From contig OY726572.1 in the NCBI GenBank assembly GCA_963383645.1, positions 28,154,792 through 28,218,791 on the forward strand: a stretch of 64,000 nt of DNA, read 5' to 3'. Positions 31,997 to 44,505 of this stretch are shown in pieces. Every line of letters starts with the position of its first letter. Within the stretch, counting starts at the first letter, position 1. Position numbers and translations under genes: made by a program. The notes below the pieces were generated by a model. The model had not been told where the DNA came from and made no database searches. It was given only the letters and a program-made list of their open reading frames with translations. Source of the stretch: Muscardinus avellanarius. Lineage: Eukaryota; Chordata; Mammalia; Rodentia; Gliridae.

Positions 31997-33004
31997 CTTG
32001 CAGAAATGTTATACTCATTTGGATAAAATTAGAATTTGGAAAAGTTAAAAATATTTATAGAAGGAATGAAATATAAAATCAAGTGAGGTAAAATTTTGCA
32101 AAATATTGAAAGTACCCACAAATCAAACTGGAATAAAGAAAGGCTTGCAAAGGTAACACTTGCAGACAGCCTAAATAAGCTGTGTACTCTCAGCACCTGG
32201 TGCTGAGAAAATTTTAGAAACAGTATATTTAGCCACAATTTTACCGGCTCATCATGCATGTTCTAGTTCCTTGATTCTTACTTTCTTGCTGAAGAAATTT
32301 GCATGAAAAAGGATACTTTTAAAAGTTTTATCTATTTTTTCCTGTTTGTTCTTTTACCTGAAGTCATAATCATATTTCCATAAGAATAAATTATGATTTC
32401 ACAAACAAAGGATTATAGCTTGGGGAGGATAATTAGATGCTGGGAAATGAGGTTCTGAAATGAAGGTCTTGTTTGTAATATCCAATATTTGTGATGAACA
32501 ATGAGCAGTGATGAAAATGTATCCCAGAATGTGACATGCCACGTGGGTGCTTATAGACAGTCTGCTGCAGGCATTTTTGGCTTCTAAAGCTTTTCTGTTA
32601 TGATATGGATTAAAAAATAATAGGGCAGGTCAGCTTAGCTTTGTCAGAGAGTTCATTTGAGGAGACATTTCTTTTCTGGCTCATACCGCTTCTGTAATTT
32701 TATGTGGCTGCCACCATTATTGCTCGGGAGACTTCATTTGGATTATAAGAATAGGAAGCCAAGTGTCGATGAGTGCAAAGTGTCTGCACGGGACTAATCC
32801 CTGTGATGATGAGAGCTGAGCAGTGTTACAGCTACATCCACCAATTGTTGAGAATTAAAAAAAAAAAAACCTGCGTAATAATACTGAGAAGACAATTGTC
32901 CAGGATTTCCTAAGGAATTCTTTTTTCCCATCCTGGGTTTTTTTTTTTTAATCCATCAGCAAATAAAAATTTCCTCTTTAGAGTGAAATTTGAGCTCTAA
33001 AGTA
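31997..33004. other. Repeat-poor interval
   Basis: No lineage-specific repeat. 32560-32860 has more even base composition and clean sequence; it could be conserved non-coding DNA, but I have no comparison to prove this. Confidence 0.4.
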
Positions 33005-33130
33005 GCACAGATGGAATGCTACTTATATTTCCAGTACTTAGCACAATGTGTGGCACTTAGATGATGCTCTCTGTCTCTGTCTGTCTCTCTTTCTCTGTCT
33101 CGCTCTTTGTGTTGAAAGAATGAATGAATG
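33005..33130 (+). mobile_element. L2 3' tail
   Basis: ATTTCCAGTACTTAGCACAA, TGTGTGGCACTTAGATGATG, a CT-rich insert, then GAATGAATGAATGAAC, as in L2 ends. Confidence 0.6.
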
Positions 33131-34273
33131 AACAGGAAAACCAGTCCAAGCCTCCTTATGACTGCTCCCAAGAACAGACTTCTCTATGTCCTGTACCAGT
33201 GGAAAAATCTCCCCTGGGCCACTTTCTAGGCCAAGTAGAAACCAGATCAGCCATTGCGTCTCTCATGGCATGGCTGCGTGAGTACTTCCCACTGTATCAG
33301 TGTGTCTTCTGTACTGCCAGTTCAGGTTCTAGTTAGACAGTTGGTTACCTGGTAGAGTGATCCTAGACTGGTGTATCTGAGCTCTTCCTCTAGGGAGCCC
33401 CGAGTAACCTTGATTTCATCCCTCTTGGTTTACGAATGTCTCCCCTGCATTACTCTTTCTATACAGTGTGCCTATGCATCCTGACATATGGATGGAGGTC
33501 AGAGATCTATTACTGTCTCAGCATCCTTCCCGAAGCTTGGCTCCCAACTTGGTGGGTGGAAAATAGAAACATGCCATAGACAAGACAAGCCTCTTTTTTC
33601 AGTTCTTTTGTTGAAAAATATATGACAAATGCCTTGTTCAACAAAGAGGTGATCACAGGCTATACAGCCCAAACTGTAGGAAAATAGTATTTTAGATATG
33701 TGTTAGTAAATAAAAGCTGTCTTAGTGTTCTGTATTTTACAGATTATTAGTTTTTTTTAATTTATTGTTGGTTTGGGATTGCCTTAATCATTTTAAATAA
33801 ATATTTGACTTAATATTTATGTGTTTATTATTTTGTGTATTTTTTTAAAAGGATAAAAATGTGTAAGTTTCAAGTAACCCCAAAATCATTTTTTCTGTCC
33901 TGCTTGCCCTGATGCTTGAATTTCCCTAATGGAGAGAAACTACACATGCCATTTTAATTGAAAATTTAAAAAACGGACCAAAGGTCCTGACATTCACCTC
34001 TGTCTACCTGAGAGAGGTGAGAGAACCACTTTGTGCAATCCCCCTAGGGCAATTAGCTCTTAGCTACCTCTTTTACAAGGTCAGAAAAAGAAAAAGAAAA
34101 AAAAAAAGATTTTCAAACCAAGTTTCTAGTTTTTCTGCTCTCCTACATGCAGTTCAAATAGTACTGAATTTGGATGCAAAATATTTAAATTATTATTTTT
34201 GACCTGCCTCTTTGGGACCTGGAAAATGTCAGTTCACCTCACCAAATTTGCTAATTCGGTCTCTCAGAAGTAG

Positions 34274-34308
<35 letters not shown>

Positions 34309-34686
34309 CATCTTGGTTTATTTCACAACATTTTATGATCAAATAAGATAATATTTGTCAACACACAGCGACATGAGTAAATGTGTACTGGTATAAGTTA
34401 TTACGGGTATCTAGTACTTCTTAATAGGGGGAACATGCTCTGAGTTAATAGGGAAGTATGCTCTTTTCCTCTCTTCAATGTTCTTAGTAAGTGTTGGTGC
34501 TGGAAAGACAGAGGGGATGAAAAGTGGTTGTCAACACTCAGATAAAGAAATAGAATGGAAGCAAAGGGCAGTGCTAGCTTCTAAGTGGCCCAGAAAATGT
34601 GCCTCAAGAAAAAGATTATCACCAGCATTGCAGCCTCCATAAGTTCTGTTTGTGATTATGTATATCCCCACTAGTCCATCAGCTGG
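33131..34686. other. Repeat-poor interval with a (GT)n
   Basis: (GT)16 at 34276-34307. Small frames (about 60-70 codons) without domains. No named repeat otherwise. Confidence 0.45.
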
Positions 34687-34990
34687 TGCTATGGTTTGAA
34701 TATAACTTGTCCCCTCTGAAACTCATGTTGGATTTTAATCCCCATTTCAAGGTACTAAAAGGGTGAACACTTAATCTATGGGTTTAGCGGAGGACAAAGA
34801 TAAGATAAAGTCATCAAGTTGGACCCCACAATCAAATACCAATGTCTTTATAAGAAGAGAGAGAGGGATCAGAGAACAAATATATTTATGCTGTCTTTCT
34901 CTATATGTTGACCTGAAGGACCTCTAGAATCATGAACCCAAATATTCCTTTTTTCTTTAGAACATAAGCAATCTATGCAATCTTATGCAA
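34687..34990 (+). mobile_element. ERVL-MaLR (MST/MLT1-like) LTR
   Basis: TGCTATGGTTTGAATATAAC is the classic MaLR start. CTGAAACTCATGTTGGATTT, GTCTTTATAAGAAGAGAGAG and GACCTCTAGAATCATGAACC follow. The 3' end is blurred. Confidence 0.78.
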
Positions 34991-37900
34991 TCATTATTAA
35001 CAACAGCAACAACAATAAAACAGTACCACAAAACAAAACAAAACAAAAAAAAACCCAGACTAATCCAGCTGTCTATTCTCTAGCAATAACCAGCTAGTTA
35101 TTTTTGATACTTTTTCTTACAATTAAGTACATGCTTGGTGGCTGGTACACATCTGTATTATTTGGAACTATTGGTACAAAAAGCTATCCATGTAAAATGC
35201 TGAAAAATTAGTAATTATTTTGTCTTTATTTTTATTTTTTGGGCCAGTTACACAATTCATGAAGAAGGATCATTGGAAGTGGCCATAGGCACAGCAGAAA
35301 GAACATTCTACAAAGAAATGAGGGAATTCTATTTAGTTCCAGATTTTAAAAGCCAATCAATATGTAGTGGAGATCAGTCAAATACCTTCGCTGAGTTTCA
35401 AATTCTTTACTGGTTAAATAATATAAGCACAATTTTGCCAAAGTATTATGGAGATCAAATAATCAGATATAGATGTTGGAGAGTTTTGCCACACATAAAA
35501 AGCCTATATAATTAAATGGTGATATTATTTGCTAAGAACTCCTAATGAGGAAGCAGTTAAATAAATTAGCTATGAGGTTGAGAAATAGAGAAATCAGCAG
35601 ATGCAAATCTACTAATTTGATAATTCCTAGGGGCATTAGCTTGTCATCTGTACACATGCATTGGCATAGTAAAATAAATAAATACAAAGCACTCCTTTCA
35701 TCTAAAATGCCTTTTCTTTTTCTGGATAGTCTCCTAATGACAATCTGGCATCTACCAATTCCATCTCAGAGGACTGTTTGCAGCATTTAATCAATCTTTT
35801 ATAACATGTACACGTCTGCTGCTTTTATAATTGTGACTTAAAAGAGGAGGTGCCGAGTATATTTTGCTGCTTTTCTGATTCTCAGACAGAACCACTGGGA
35901 AGTGGAACCACATCCCACAATGCACTGGTGGTAACTTTCCTTCCAGACAAATATCCACTAACCATAGTGTACAATCAGCTGCCCACATTGGAAGAAACAA
36001 ATCAGAAAACCGCTGTTCCATAATCACAGAATTGAAAGAACTGTGTAAGTAAAATGACAGGCTATTAATTCTGGTTTGGAAAGCATGAATAGGACTTTTG
36101 ATGAAGCTTAATTCTCTTTTGGCTCTTCAGAAATGGATAAATCATTTAAAATAAAAATAGATGTTGTGTTATAGAACACTCATTTCTCTCAATATTTATT
36201 ATTTGGGGGAAAAGTGTTTTTTAATGCTGAAAATTAATGCTGAAGTATTCATGTGAATGCTTCAAAATAGCACACAGTTTACTCCTGGATGCCTCAGTAA
36301 ACTCTAGACCTGAAAATTACTTGTTGTAATTTAAGTAAACTTCTAGTATATAAAATTTTAATTGAAAAGATATGATATTTCATTAAGTGCTATGACACAT
36401 ATTATTACCAAATATGGCCTGGCAAGATCTCCAAGATGATTGGCTACTGACTGGATTTCGACTCCAATCTAAGCCAAATGTTGTATTCAAGATACATGTC
36501 AGGGACAATGTACTTTATGGGAAAGGTTATACCTAAGTAGATAGAGATATGATATACTCATTTGTTTTTATATCATTTATACAATTCATTTTATGTGAAT
36601 AACTTTCATCAAGAATTTTAATATAAAATTTCTATAATATTAGAATAATTATCAATTTTTAAAGTCTTGCTCTTGCACCTGCAAAAGTATTTATAGTTCC
36701 CCAAATTAACAGACTGCCGTGACAGTAAGATATGAACAGGAAAATAATTAAAAAGGAAAAAAACATTTTGGAAGTAAATATGCCCTGGGAATCCATCTAA
36801 AATGTGTACCTAAGAAAAGCAAGTATTTTTTTGTATTTGCACATCCTTTTTTTTCCATTTGTGAGAGAAATAATGTGCTTTGCTTTTTAATTTTTCCTGG
36901 GGTTGGCAAATTCACTTTGAAAACACTTTGCAGGAAATAAAAGAGTGAGGAAGGCATATGCACTCTCCCACTGAATTTTAATTAGGCCCGGTTCTCACAC
37001 AGAATCACATCTAACCTGACTTATGTTCTCTGCAAAGTATGCCAGGGCCAAGGAGCCAATAGGACAGCTCTCTCTTACTTAATTACTGTGAGGCTTACTG
37101 GAGTGGTTAGTGAGCACAGAGGGAGCAATTGCCAGCTTCATGGATAACTTACCTGGAGAAAACGATTAAAGTACATCCACTACTTTTCTCTATGGGCATG
37201 AAACCTGGGCATTTACTTTCGTGATTTTCACGTAACAACTCATCTTCAACCATTCCTCCTTCCCCCAAGACTCCAGGATCCCACCCGATGACACCAGTAC
37301 CAGCAGCACAGCAGCCATCCGTGTTACAGAACTAGCCTGCTTCTAGCTCTTCCGTATAACCAGCTACCATATTAATTTCCTCAAGCCATCACTCATGTTG
37401 GTATCCTCAAGGACAAACAGCTAGTAAGAATCCAAAGAACAGATGCACAGACTGAGACAATCTTCATCGTATTTGCAGAGGGAGATCTTTAAAAAATGAA
37501 ATTATGCATCTGTACAAAACGGATCCTGAAGAGTAGCCCATTAAATTTTATTTTGCAATCTTGGTTGAAACTTGGTGCTAGTGAGTTTTGTTTTGTTTAA
37601 TTATTGTTATTCACAAACTGTAAGTACTTTCTGATTTACCAAAGGTGGATTCTTGAATTTACTTTTGGAATCATCTGCCCTTTTGATGTTTTGAAATAAA
37701 AAAAAAAATCACCTGCACATAACCTTTAGTGCCCATCTTAAAATGCAAAGGTAAAATTATCCCTTAATTTTCTTTCATGAAAATGAATACTTTTTTGTGC
37801 AGCTCCTTAACCTGAGGTTCTAAATGAAAATTGGGGAAAGTGGATCCTGTGGGTGACCAAGAATACTGTTGATCTAACACTGTTTTGACAGTGGGGGAAG

Positions 37901-38324
37901 AGATGACCTCCTCGTGATACACTTGAGCACCTCAGTTCTAAGTTTTGCCTTGCATGCTAATGGAAATGCTATTACTGTGTAGGTTAAAATGAGAGTGAGA
38001 GAAAGTAAGAGCTTTTGTTTGAGAAGCTCTTCACCTGTGAAGGGAAGACATGCGAGAGGGAATCAGCAAGTAGAATTTTCAGACTTGAGCTTTTTTTGTT
38101 TAGGAAGGAAAGACTATGAGAAGGTATAGCCTTCTACTTTTCCTAGCACAGCTTGGATTGGCAAAGCAGTATTCTACCCACCTACCAAACAAGAAGGCAT
38201 GACCTACTGATTATGTTCTGATATCATTGTTGTTTAGAGATGGTAGGGTAAGTCACTTTGCATGGGGTTTTAAGGATTACCATAATAGGAAATAAAAAAT
38301 TGAATTTAAGCAGTTATTATCTGC
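34991..38324. other. Longest repeat-free stretch of the window
   Basis: About 3.3 kb with no repeat family recognised. 36960-37180 contains TTTTAATTAGGCCC and CTTAATTACTGTGAGG in otherwise complex sequence, the kind of text seen in conserved enhancers. An 80-codon frame at 35273-35515 has no domain and sits in AT-rich DNA. Confidence 0.4.
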
Positions 38325-38670
38325 TGTTTTAGCTGCTACTGCTATAGCACAATATCTGAGATAATAAATTTATGAAGAAAAAAGTCTCCTCTTGCCTCTT
38401 TTAGTTTTAGTCAATCAGTCCATGATTGGTTGGCACTGTTGCATTGGACCTGCGGTGAGGAAGGAAATATGTGGTGTAGCAATCAGCATAGAGAGAAAAA
38501 AAAAAAGTCTGAGATCCCACAGTAACTTCAAGCACACACTTTCTCTTACCTAATGGGCTCTCATTGGGCCCCACTTCCTGAAGTTTCTACCACTTCCCGA
38601 CATCACTAGGCTGGGACCAAGACGTTAACATATGCTCCTTTGAGGGACAGACAAGATCTGAACTATAACA
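38325..38670 (-). mobile_element. ERVL-MaLR LTR, minus strand
   Basis: Reverse reading begins TGTTATAGTTCAGATCTTG, then CTTGGTCCCAGCCTAGTGA, AAGTGGGGCCCAATGAGAG, and ends in a TATAGCAGTAGCAGC-like segment. About 346 bp. Confidence 0.72.
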
Positions 38671-38850
38671 CATACCAAGTAATATTCTAAATGCTTTTCA
38701 TGTTTTAATCCTTACCCTAAAAGCAACTTTGTGAGTTAGAAGAAAATAATATTTTCATTTCATGAATAAGTAAACTGAGGCCAATGGAGATAATTTTTTC
38801 CCCATGGCCTTAGAAAGAGAAAGCTACAGTTTGGGAAGAAGCTGGTCTTC
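38671..38850 (-). mobile_element. MIR, antisense
   Basis: CAAGTAATATTCTAAATGC, ATGTTTTAATCCTTACCCT, CATTTCATGAATAAGTAAAC, TGAGGCCAATGGAGATAA. Confidence 0.7.
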
Positions 38851-39119
38851 TGGAGTTGGTTGAACCAAATTACTCTCTTTCTTAGTTTCCTACTTTTTCC
38901 AAGATATTAAAGATGACCAGATTTAAGAAGACCTCTCTCATAATGGGATTCCTAATATACATAGGAAATGCCTATGGAAAATCCACAGCAGCAGACCACT
39001 GGTGAAATGGCCAGCCATGGCACACATGCCACAAAGAATTTACCTACATCTGGTTAGGATTCTGCAGTCGGGCAGGATTTTGTGACATTTCTATCTTGTC
39101 TCTATCCTACTCTCTATGA
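38851..39119. other. Non-coding interval
   Basis: No element recognised. Confidence 0.35.
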
Positions 39120-40140
39120 CTACCCGCCATTAAATAAGATGTTTGCTATAGACTTTTGATAAGTAACCTATAGAAGATTTTAAAATGTCTCTGCCATTCC
39201 TAGTTTGCCTGGATTTTCTTTTCAAATCACGGAGTCAATGTTAAATTTTCTTAAAGTATTTTTCTACCTTAAGATCATACCTAAAATAGGCCTATACTCC
39301 CAGACCTATTTTATATTTTATTTGGAAACAGGGTCTCACTAAGGTAGAAAAGTCATATGATTTTTACTCTTTTGTTAGGTTGATGGAATACAATGATTGA
39401 TTGTCTAATGGTCATTTAGCATTGTATTTCTGAAAAATATTACTGGCTCATGATATAGTGTGTTGATTATTGAAATAGTTTGCTAATAATTCACAGATAA
39501 CTTTCCTGTCTATGTTCATGAGTGAGTTGCCTATGTTCTCTCTCTTTTGATCTATTCTCCTTGTGGCTTAGTATCAGGATTATGACTGCCTTGTAAAGAG
39601 TTGAAGACTGCCCTTGTTTTCTTTTCTGTTCATGAAAGGGTGTGAGCAGCATTGGTACCATTTCTTCCTCACATATTGTAGCATCTCCAATCTTATCAGT
39701 CTGGAGTTCTGTTTGTGGAATGATAATATAGTTTAATTTTCTTATTTACAGAAAAGAAAAAATAAAGCCCGGGAAATGAGTGGTGCTTTTAGAAGTGGAC
39801 AGACTGGGAGCAGGGGATCTGATTTGTTTAGTTCACTTCCCTGAAATTATCAAGTCAATGTCTTTGACAGTTGAAAGAACATATAGGGTTTCCTATTCTT
39901 TTTTTGTTTTTATAATTTGTGTTTTCTAAGACATATTTTATTGCACCCCAAATTTTGCCAAACAAAGGAATTATTATCCTATTATCTTTTTAAAATGTGT
40001 TTTCCATAGGGATATTTTCTTCCTAATCTTGATATTATTTACTTGGGTTTACTCATTTTCTATCTTGATTATGTCTCACTAGAGGTTCATCAGATTTATT
40101 TTTTAAAACAACCTTTGGCTCAGTTTATATTCTTTACAGA
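39120..40140 (-). mobile_element. Old L1 ORF2 (reverse-transcriptase region) fragment
   Basis: Antisense L1 blocks in order: CTGCCATTCCTAGTTTGCC, ATGTTAAATTTTCTTAAAG, TATGTTCATGAGTGAGTTGC, CTTAGTATCAGGATTATGAC, TACTTGGGTTTACTCATTTT, CAACCTTTGGCTCAG. A SINE scrap at 39292-39345 interrupts it. No open frame. Confidence 0.72.
39292..39345 (-). mobile_element. 54-bp type I SINE fragment within the L1
   Basis: CTATACTCCCAGACCTATTT, TATTTTATTTGGAAACAGGG, TCTCACTAAG: only the middle of a type I SINE. Both ends are missing, so it is a deletion remnant or a template-switch insert. Confidence 0.8.
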
Positions 40141-40312
40141 ACTTCCCTAAAGAGGTAGCCAGGTGGTGTGATAAGAGAAGGGATCTTCTGGGAACGGGGT
40201 ATGGAAACAAAGTCACCAGAACACAGTGAACCATCATTAGGACAGTGAAGGCGATCCAGAGAGAGGGACAACTAGAGACCTGTCCCCCAAATAGCATGTC
40301 AGCCTCTGACAT

Positions 40313-40316
40313 CATT

Positions 40317-40360
<44 letters not shown>

Positions 40361-40571
40361 TTTTGTGGTACTAGGGATGGAACCCAGGGGCTTTCTGCTT
40401 CCAGGCTACGCTCCCAGACCTATTTTATATTTTATTTAGAAACAGGGTGGTCTCACCAAGTGACTGAGAGCCTCACTAAGTAGCTGAGGCTGGCTTTGAA
40501 CCTGCACTATCCTCCTGTCTCAGCCTCCCAAGTGCTGGGATTACAAGCGTGGTGCCACCACGCCCGGCTAA
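40313..40571 (-). mobile_element. Dimeric SINE, type I, minus strand
   Basis: (TTTA)n tail 40319-40362, GGTACTAGGGATGGAACCC, CTGAGAGCCTCACTAAGTAG, end CCACCACGCCCGGC. Duplication CCTCTGACAT (40303-40312; 40572-40581). Confidence 0.94.
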
Positions 40572-40581
40572 CCTCTGACAT

Positions 40582-41094
40582 TCTAAGTCACTGCTATAGC
40601 AGAGAAGTCATCTCAGTAGTAGTAGAGATGGGATCTTCTTTTATCCCAGAAGGGTGCGAGCCTGGAGTTAGAATTATGTTGGTGGTATCACAGTTTTCAT
40701 GGGGGCTTAGCTTTATAGCCTCACATTTTAATTTTGCTTCCTTTTTCTAAGAAGAATTTTTTCCAACCAAATCAAATTGTTTGTAGATTAGTTTGTAGTC
40801 CCTCAGTTTTATTTTCTGATATAGATGAACCACTTCCCAAATAGGGGCCTAAGGCTGGGAGCACAGCTCAGAGGTAGAACTACAATTTAAAATACTTGAA
40901 CCCTGGTTTTAATCTGCAGCACCAAAAAAATAAATAAATAAATAAATAATACAAACAGCCAGATTCTTACATGTCATATGTTCTGATATCATATTGACCA
41001 AACAGTTTGCTACCATGTTTTCCTACCACTCACTCCTGAACATGAACAATTTCAGAGTCTAGAGGAGATTATATTGTAAATGTGTGCATTTTTT
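40582..41094. other. Non-coding interval around the ID monomer
   Basis: Apart from the ID-like monomer, no feature is recognised. Confidence 0.4.
40853..40950 (+). mobile_element. ID-like SINE monomer (tRNA-Ala derived)
   Basis: GGCTGGGAGCACAGCTCAGA, GGTAGAACTAC, ACCCTGGTTTTAATCTGCAG, then (AAAT)n. There is no 7SL half, so it is either a free ID element or a right-half remnant. Confidence 0.75.
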
Positions 41095-41097
41095 TGT

Positions 41098-41189
<92 letters not shown>
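41095..41189. repeat. (TG)n(AG)n compound microsatellite
   Basis: About 22 TG units followed by about 25 AG units with a sharp switch near 41140. Confidence 0.97.
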
Positions 41190-41190
<1 letters not shown>

Positions 41191-43564
41191 GTGTACGATT
41201 GGGGTTTGATTATAATTTTTAATTAGCATAACCTCAGGCTTACATATCTCAAAGGAACACCATGGTTATTTGGCAATTAATGTTTGTAAATCACCTTAAG
41301 GTCCTTGAGGTAGAGAGATGTTATATAAATGAATAATGTGGTAATGAAAATATTAATACATGCACTCTCATTCCCTAGACAGATGCCTGAATTAGATCTT
41401 AAGGTCAGAGGAAAGCTGTTCCCCTATGTCATAGTTTATTTTCAATAAGAAAATATTGTCATATCTCCATCAAATCATAGTGGGAAATTTGTGTGAAAGA
41501 GGGGGCATAAACATAGTCTGTGACTCTGATCTAATACATTTATAAGTGTTTATCTTTTGAATGAATAACTATTTCACTAATTGTATATAGTTCTTAGATC
41601 AAGAACTGAAAACTATAATCATTTCTCTGGGATGATAGGATGTGGAAGCTAATTGGCAGTTGTTTCAACATAATTGCTTAATGTTGCTTAATGGTAAATT
41701 ATGGTTCTATTACTAATTCAAATCTTGTCAAGGGTATAATGGATATTTCTGTAAGTATTTTTATAAATAATCCTATAAAAAGGCAAACAAATAAACACAG
41801 AGCCTCAGAGGCCCTCAAGCTATAAATACAATGGTTTACTTCACATCTGACCACCTTTCATTTCTTCTTAATATTAAAGGTCATTGATCTTAAGCCTCTG
41901 ACAACATCGTTTCCCTTCTGTCCCTGTAGACAGGGTGGTAGTAGAGTTCACATTTTTATTTTATGTATGCCATGGAATTCCATCATTTTGTATTTTGGAG
42001 AGTTGAATTTTCAAAAATTTTAAAATGGTATCAAGCTTCCAAGAACAAGTAAAAATGATTTGGTTTCATATTACACAATATAAGTTAGGGCCTTTGGGTC
42101 TTCACTAAACAAAACATTTAAGGCTAAGCCTTTAGAAAAAAAATCATTACATTATTCCTGAGATAAATGCATAAGAGAAGAAGATGAAGACAATAGGTTT
42201 TGCTTTGTTGGCATCAATGCCTCCCTGGAGCTGGCTTATACTGGCTCAGAAATGCCGACTGTGGTCTTTTCTAAAACTTTGTTCAGTGGTACTATGAGGG
42301 CAGAATTAAATAGGCCATGAAGCAAAAATAGATATATGCTACAAGTTAGAGTTCCCATCCTAGCCATAGCTCTGGGGAGCTTCTGGTTATGTATCTAATA
42401 GCATACCACTTGTTAGAGAAAAACAAACAATAGAGGGTTGACTTATAATAAGTCATGGAACATTGTGATCTAGAATGATCTAATAATGATTGTTCTTTTC
42501 ATAACAGAAAGAAGAAGTATATCTTCATAATTGGAAAACTTAAAAATATAATGATTTATGAATAACCTCCTGGTCTTTAGGACATTCTCATATAGACAAT
42601 ATAGCTTACCTAAATCTTGGTATTATGTATCACCATTCCAGCAGGGTAAGAAGTAGAAAGAAAAGTTGGAACAAGTGAGAATGAACATTGTTGAATAAAG
42701 AAACTAGGCTGTAGTATCACTTCTTACTGATAGTTGGTAAATGAAGATTATTTATGGAGTTGAGGATTGATGCAGACACAATTAAAAGAATCTCTGAGTT
42801 TCCAAAATGTGCCTAGATTTGGGTAGAATGTTAAGTATGAAAATAAGATTTAAGAAACATCTATATAATTTATAGGCAAAATTTAAGTGCAACTGTGACC
42901 ACAAATTCAGAAGGAAGGATACTTAATTGACAGAGTTGGAAGAAATTCCATCATTTAAAGGATGAAGGACTATTACAACAATTTCAAAAAACCTAACCAA
43001 TCATAAATCATGCCATAAATGGTAATCTTGAATAGTCCAGGGCCACAAAAACTAATGGTATGAACCACAGGGAAATGTTAACTGTAAAATCTTGCAGAAA
43101 GGCTGAAGGTAGATGATGTACAACAATGCTGACATAAAAATTCATTGTTAAGAGCAGTTTTCACTGAATAGTGGGAATGGAAGCTAAGTCATGAAGGATT
43201 TACTGGTGGATGGGTGCTTCAGGGCACTGAAAAATATTAATTTTTAAAAGACTGAATATAGAAAGAAGAAAAATAGGGGTGTTTAAGGAAGAAGGGAAAG
43301 AGCATTTTATGTATGCTTTATTGTCTATTTAATTGTTTTTGGAATGGAGAAGACAAGAATATTTATAGGTAGAGAGGATCCAATTGAGAAAAAAGTAAAA
43401 ACAAAGATGATTTAGTTAAGGAAATAAAAAGAGAAGGAAAAGTATTAAATTATACAGAAAGGTTTGGGTATTGAGGGAAGGAATTTGATATATTCTATAT
43501 TATGTATGGTCTTGATCTCAGCCAAATGAGGCCATATGATGAAACAAAAATGGGAAATTCAGGT
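41190..43564. other. Non-coding interval, no feature recognised
   Basis: About 2.4 kb with no family I can name; purine-rich near 42620-43480. May hide very old repeats. Confidence 0.4.
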
Positions 43565-43660
43565 TCATTTCTAGGTCCTATTATTTATTTTGGAAATTTG
43601 GACAAGATGTTCACCTTTATTGAGTCTACTTCTTGAAAAATGGAAATATTAACATCAGTC
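43565..43660 (+). mobile_element. MIR core fragment
   Basis: ATTTGGACAAGATGTTCACC, TTGAGTCTACTTCTTGAAAA, ATGGAAATATTAACATCAGT. Confidence 0.6.
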
Positions 43661-43751
43661 TTAAAATTTATTTTAATTTTAGAGATAAAAATAGCTGACA
43701 TATCTTTAACACTTTAAACATAGAAGGTCCTATTTTTAAGACTTTACCTAT

Positions 43752-43970
43752 TTTTTGCATGGTGGCACAAACCTGTAATTCCAGTACTTTGAAGGCTGAG
43801 ACAGGAGGATTTCAGGTTCAAGGACAATCTCAGCAACTTAGACTTCCGGTAACCTAGGGAGACCCTGTTTCTAAACAAAAAATAAAAAGATTTGGAGATA
43901 GACTGCCACTCCTGGGTTTTTAAGTACCACCAAAACCAAAACAAAAACAAAAACAAAACAAAAACACTTT
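43752..43970 (+). mobile_element. Dimeric SINE, moderately old
   Basis: CATGGTGGCACAAACCTGTA, GGCTGAGACAGGAGGATTTC, linker AAACAAAAAATAAAAAG, right half TCCTGGGTTTTTAAGTACC, (AAAAC)n tail. Confidence 0.85.
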
Positions 43971-43989
43971 TTACATAAATAAAATTAAT

Positions 43990-44130
43990 TGTAGAGGAAC
44001 ATTTTATAGACAAGAAAACTAAGGTATTAAGAGGTTAAATAACTTTTATAAGTTTGTAGGTTGTAAGAGACAAAGGTTGAATTTAAACCCAGGCAGATAG
44101 GCTCTAATGCCTCTTTAATGTATCTAAAAG
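43990..44130 (-). mobile_element. MIR fragment, antisense
   Basis: GACAAGAAAACTAAGGTATT, AAGAGGTTAAATAAC, TTGAATTTAAACCCAGGCAG, ATAGGCTCTAATGCC. Confidence 0.7.
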
Positions 44131-44164
44131 ATTTAGACACTAATTATCCTTGGATATATTTAAG

Positions 44165-44457
44165 AACACAATATTATCATATTATATATTCTATAATTAA
44201 TATTACATGTAATAACATACATGTTATTTACTGTTAGTGGATATATATATCATTTAGTATAATTAAATATATATACTAAATAATATACATTATATATTAG
44301 TGTATATATACTAGATAATGTATATATTATGTATTAGTATATATACTAAATAATATACATATATAGTAATATATATATATACTAAGAGATATATATATTA
44401 GTATATATTACTAAATATATAGTATACTATATATAGTAATATATATATATATACATA

Positions 44458-44503
<46 letters not shown>

Positions 44504-44505
44504 AG
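44165..44505. repeat. AT-rich imperfect tandem array ending in (AT)n
   Basis: About 340 bp, more than 85% A+T. Units such as TATATACTAAATAATATACA and TATTAGTATATATACTA recur and are often self-complementary, ending in about 20 AT dinucleotides. Confidence 0.85.

Noticed and set aside
35273..35515. 80-codon frame as a possible exon
   Set aside because: No recognisable domain, AT-rich codons, no convincing splice signals at both sides; kept only as part of the repeat-poor interval.
40853..40950. tRNA-Ala gene
   Set aside because: A- and B-box-like text is present but there is no cloverleaf or anticodon arm and it ends in (AAAT)n; it fits an ID-like SINE.
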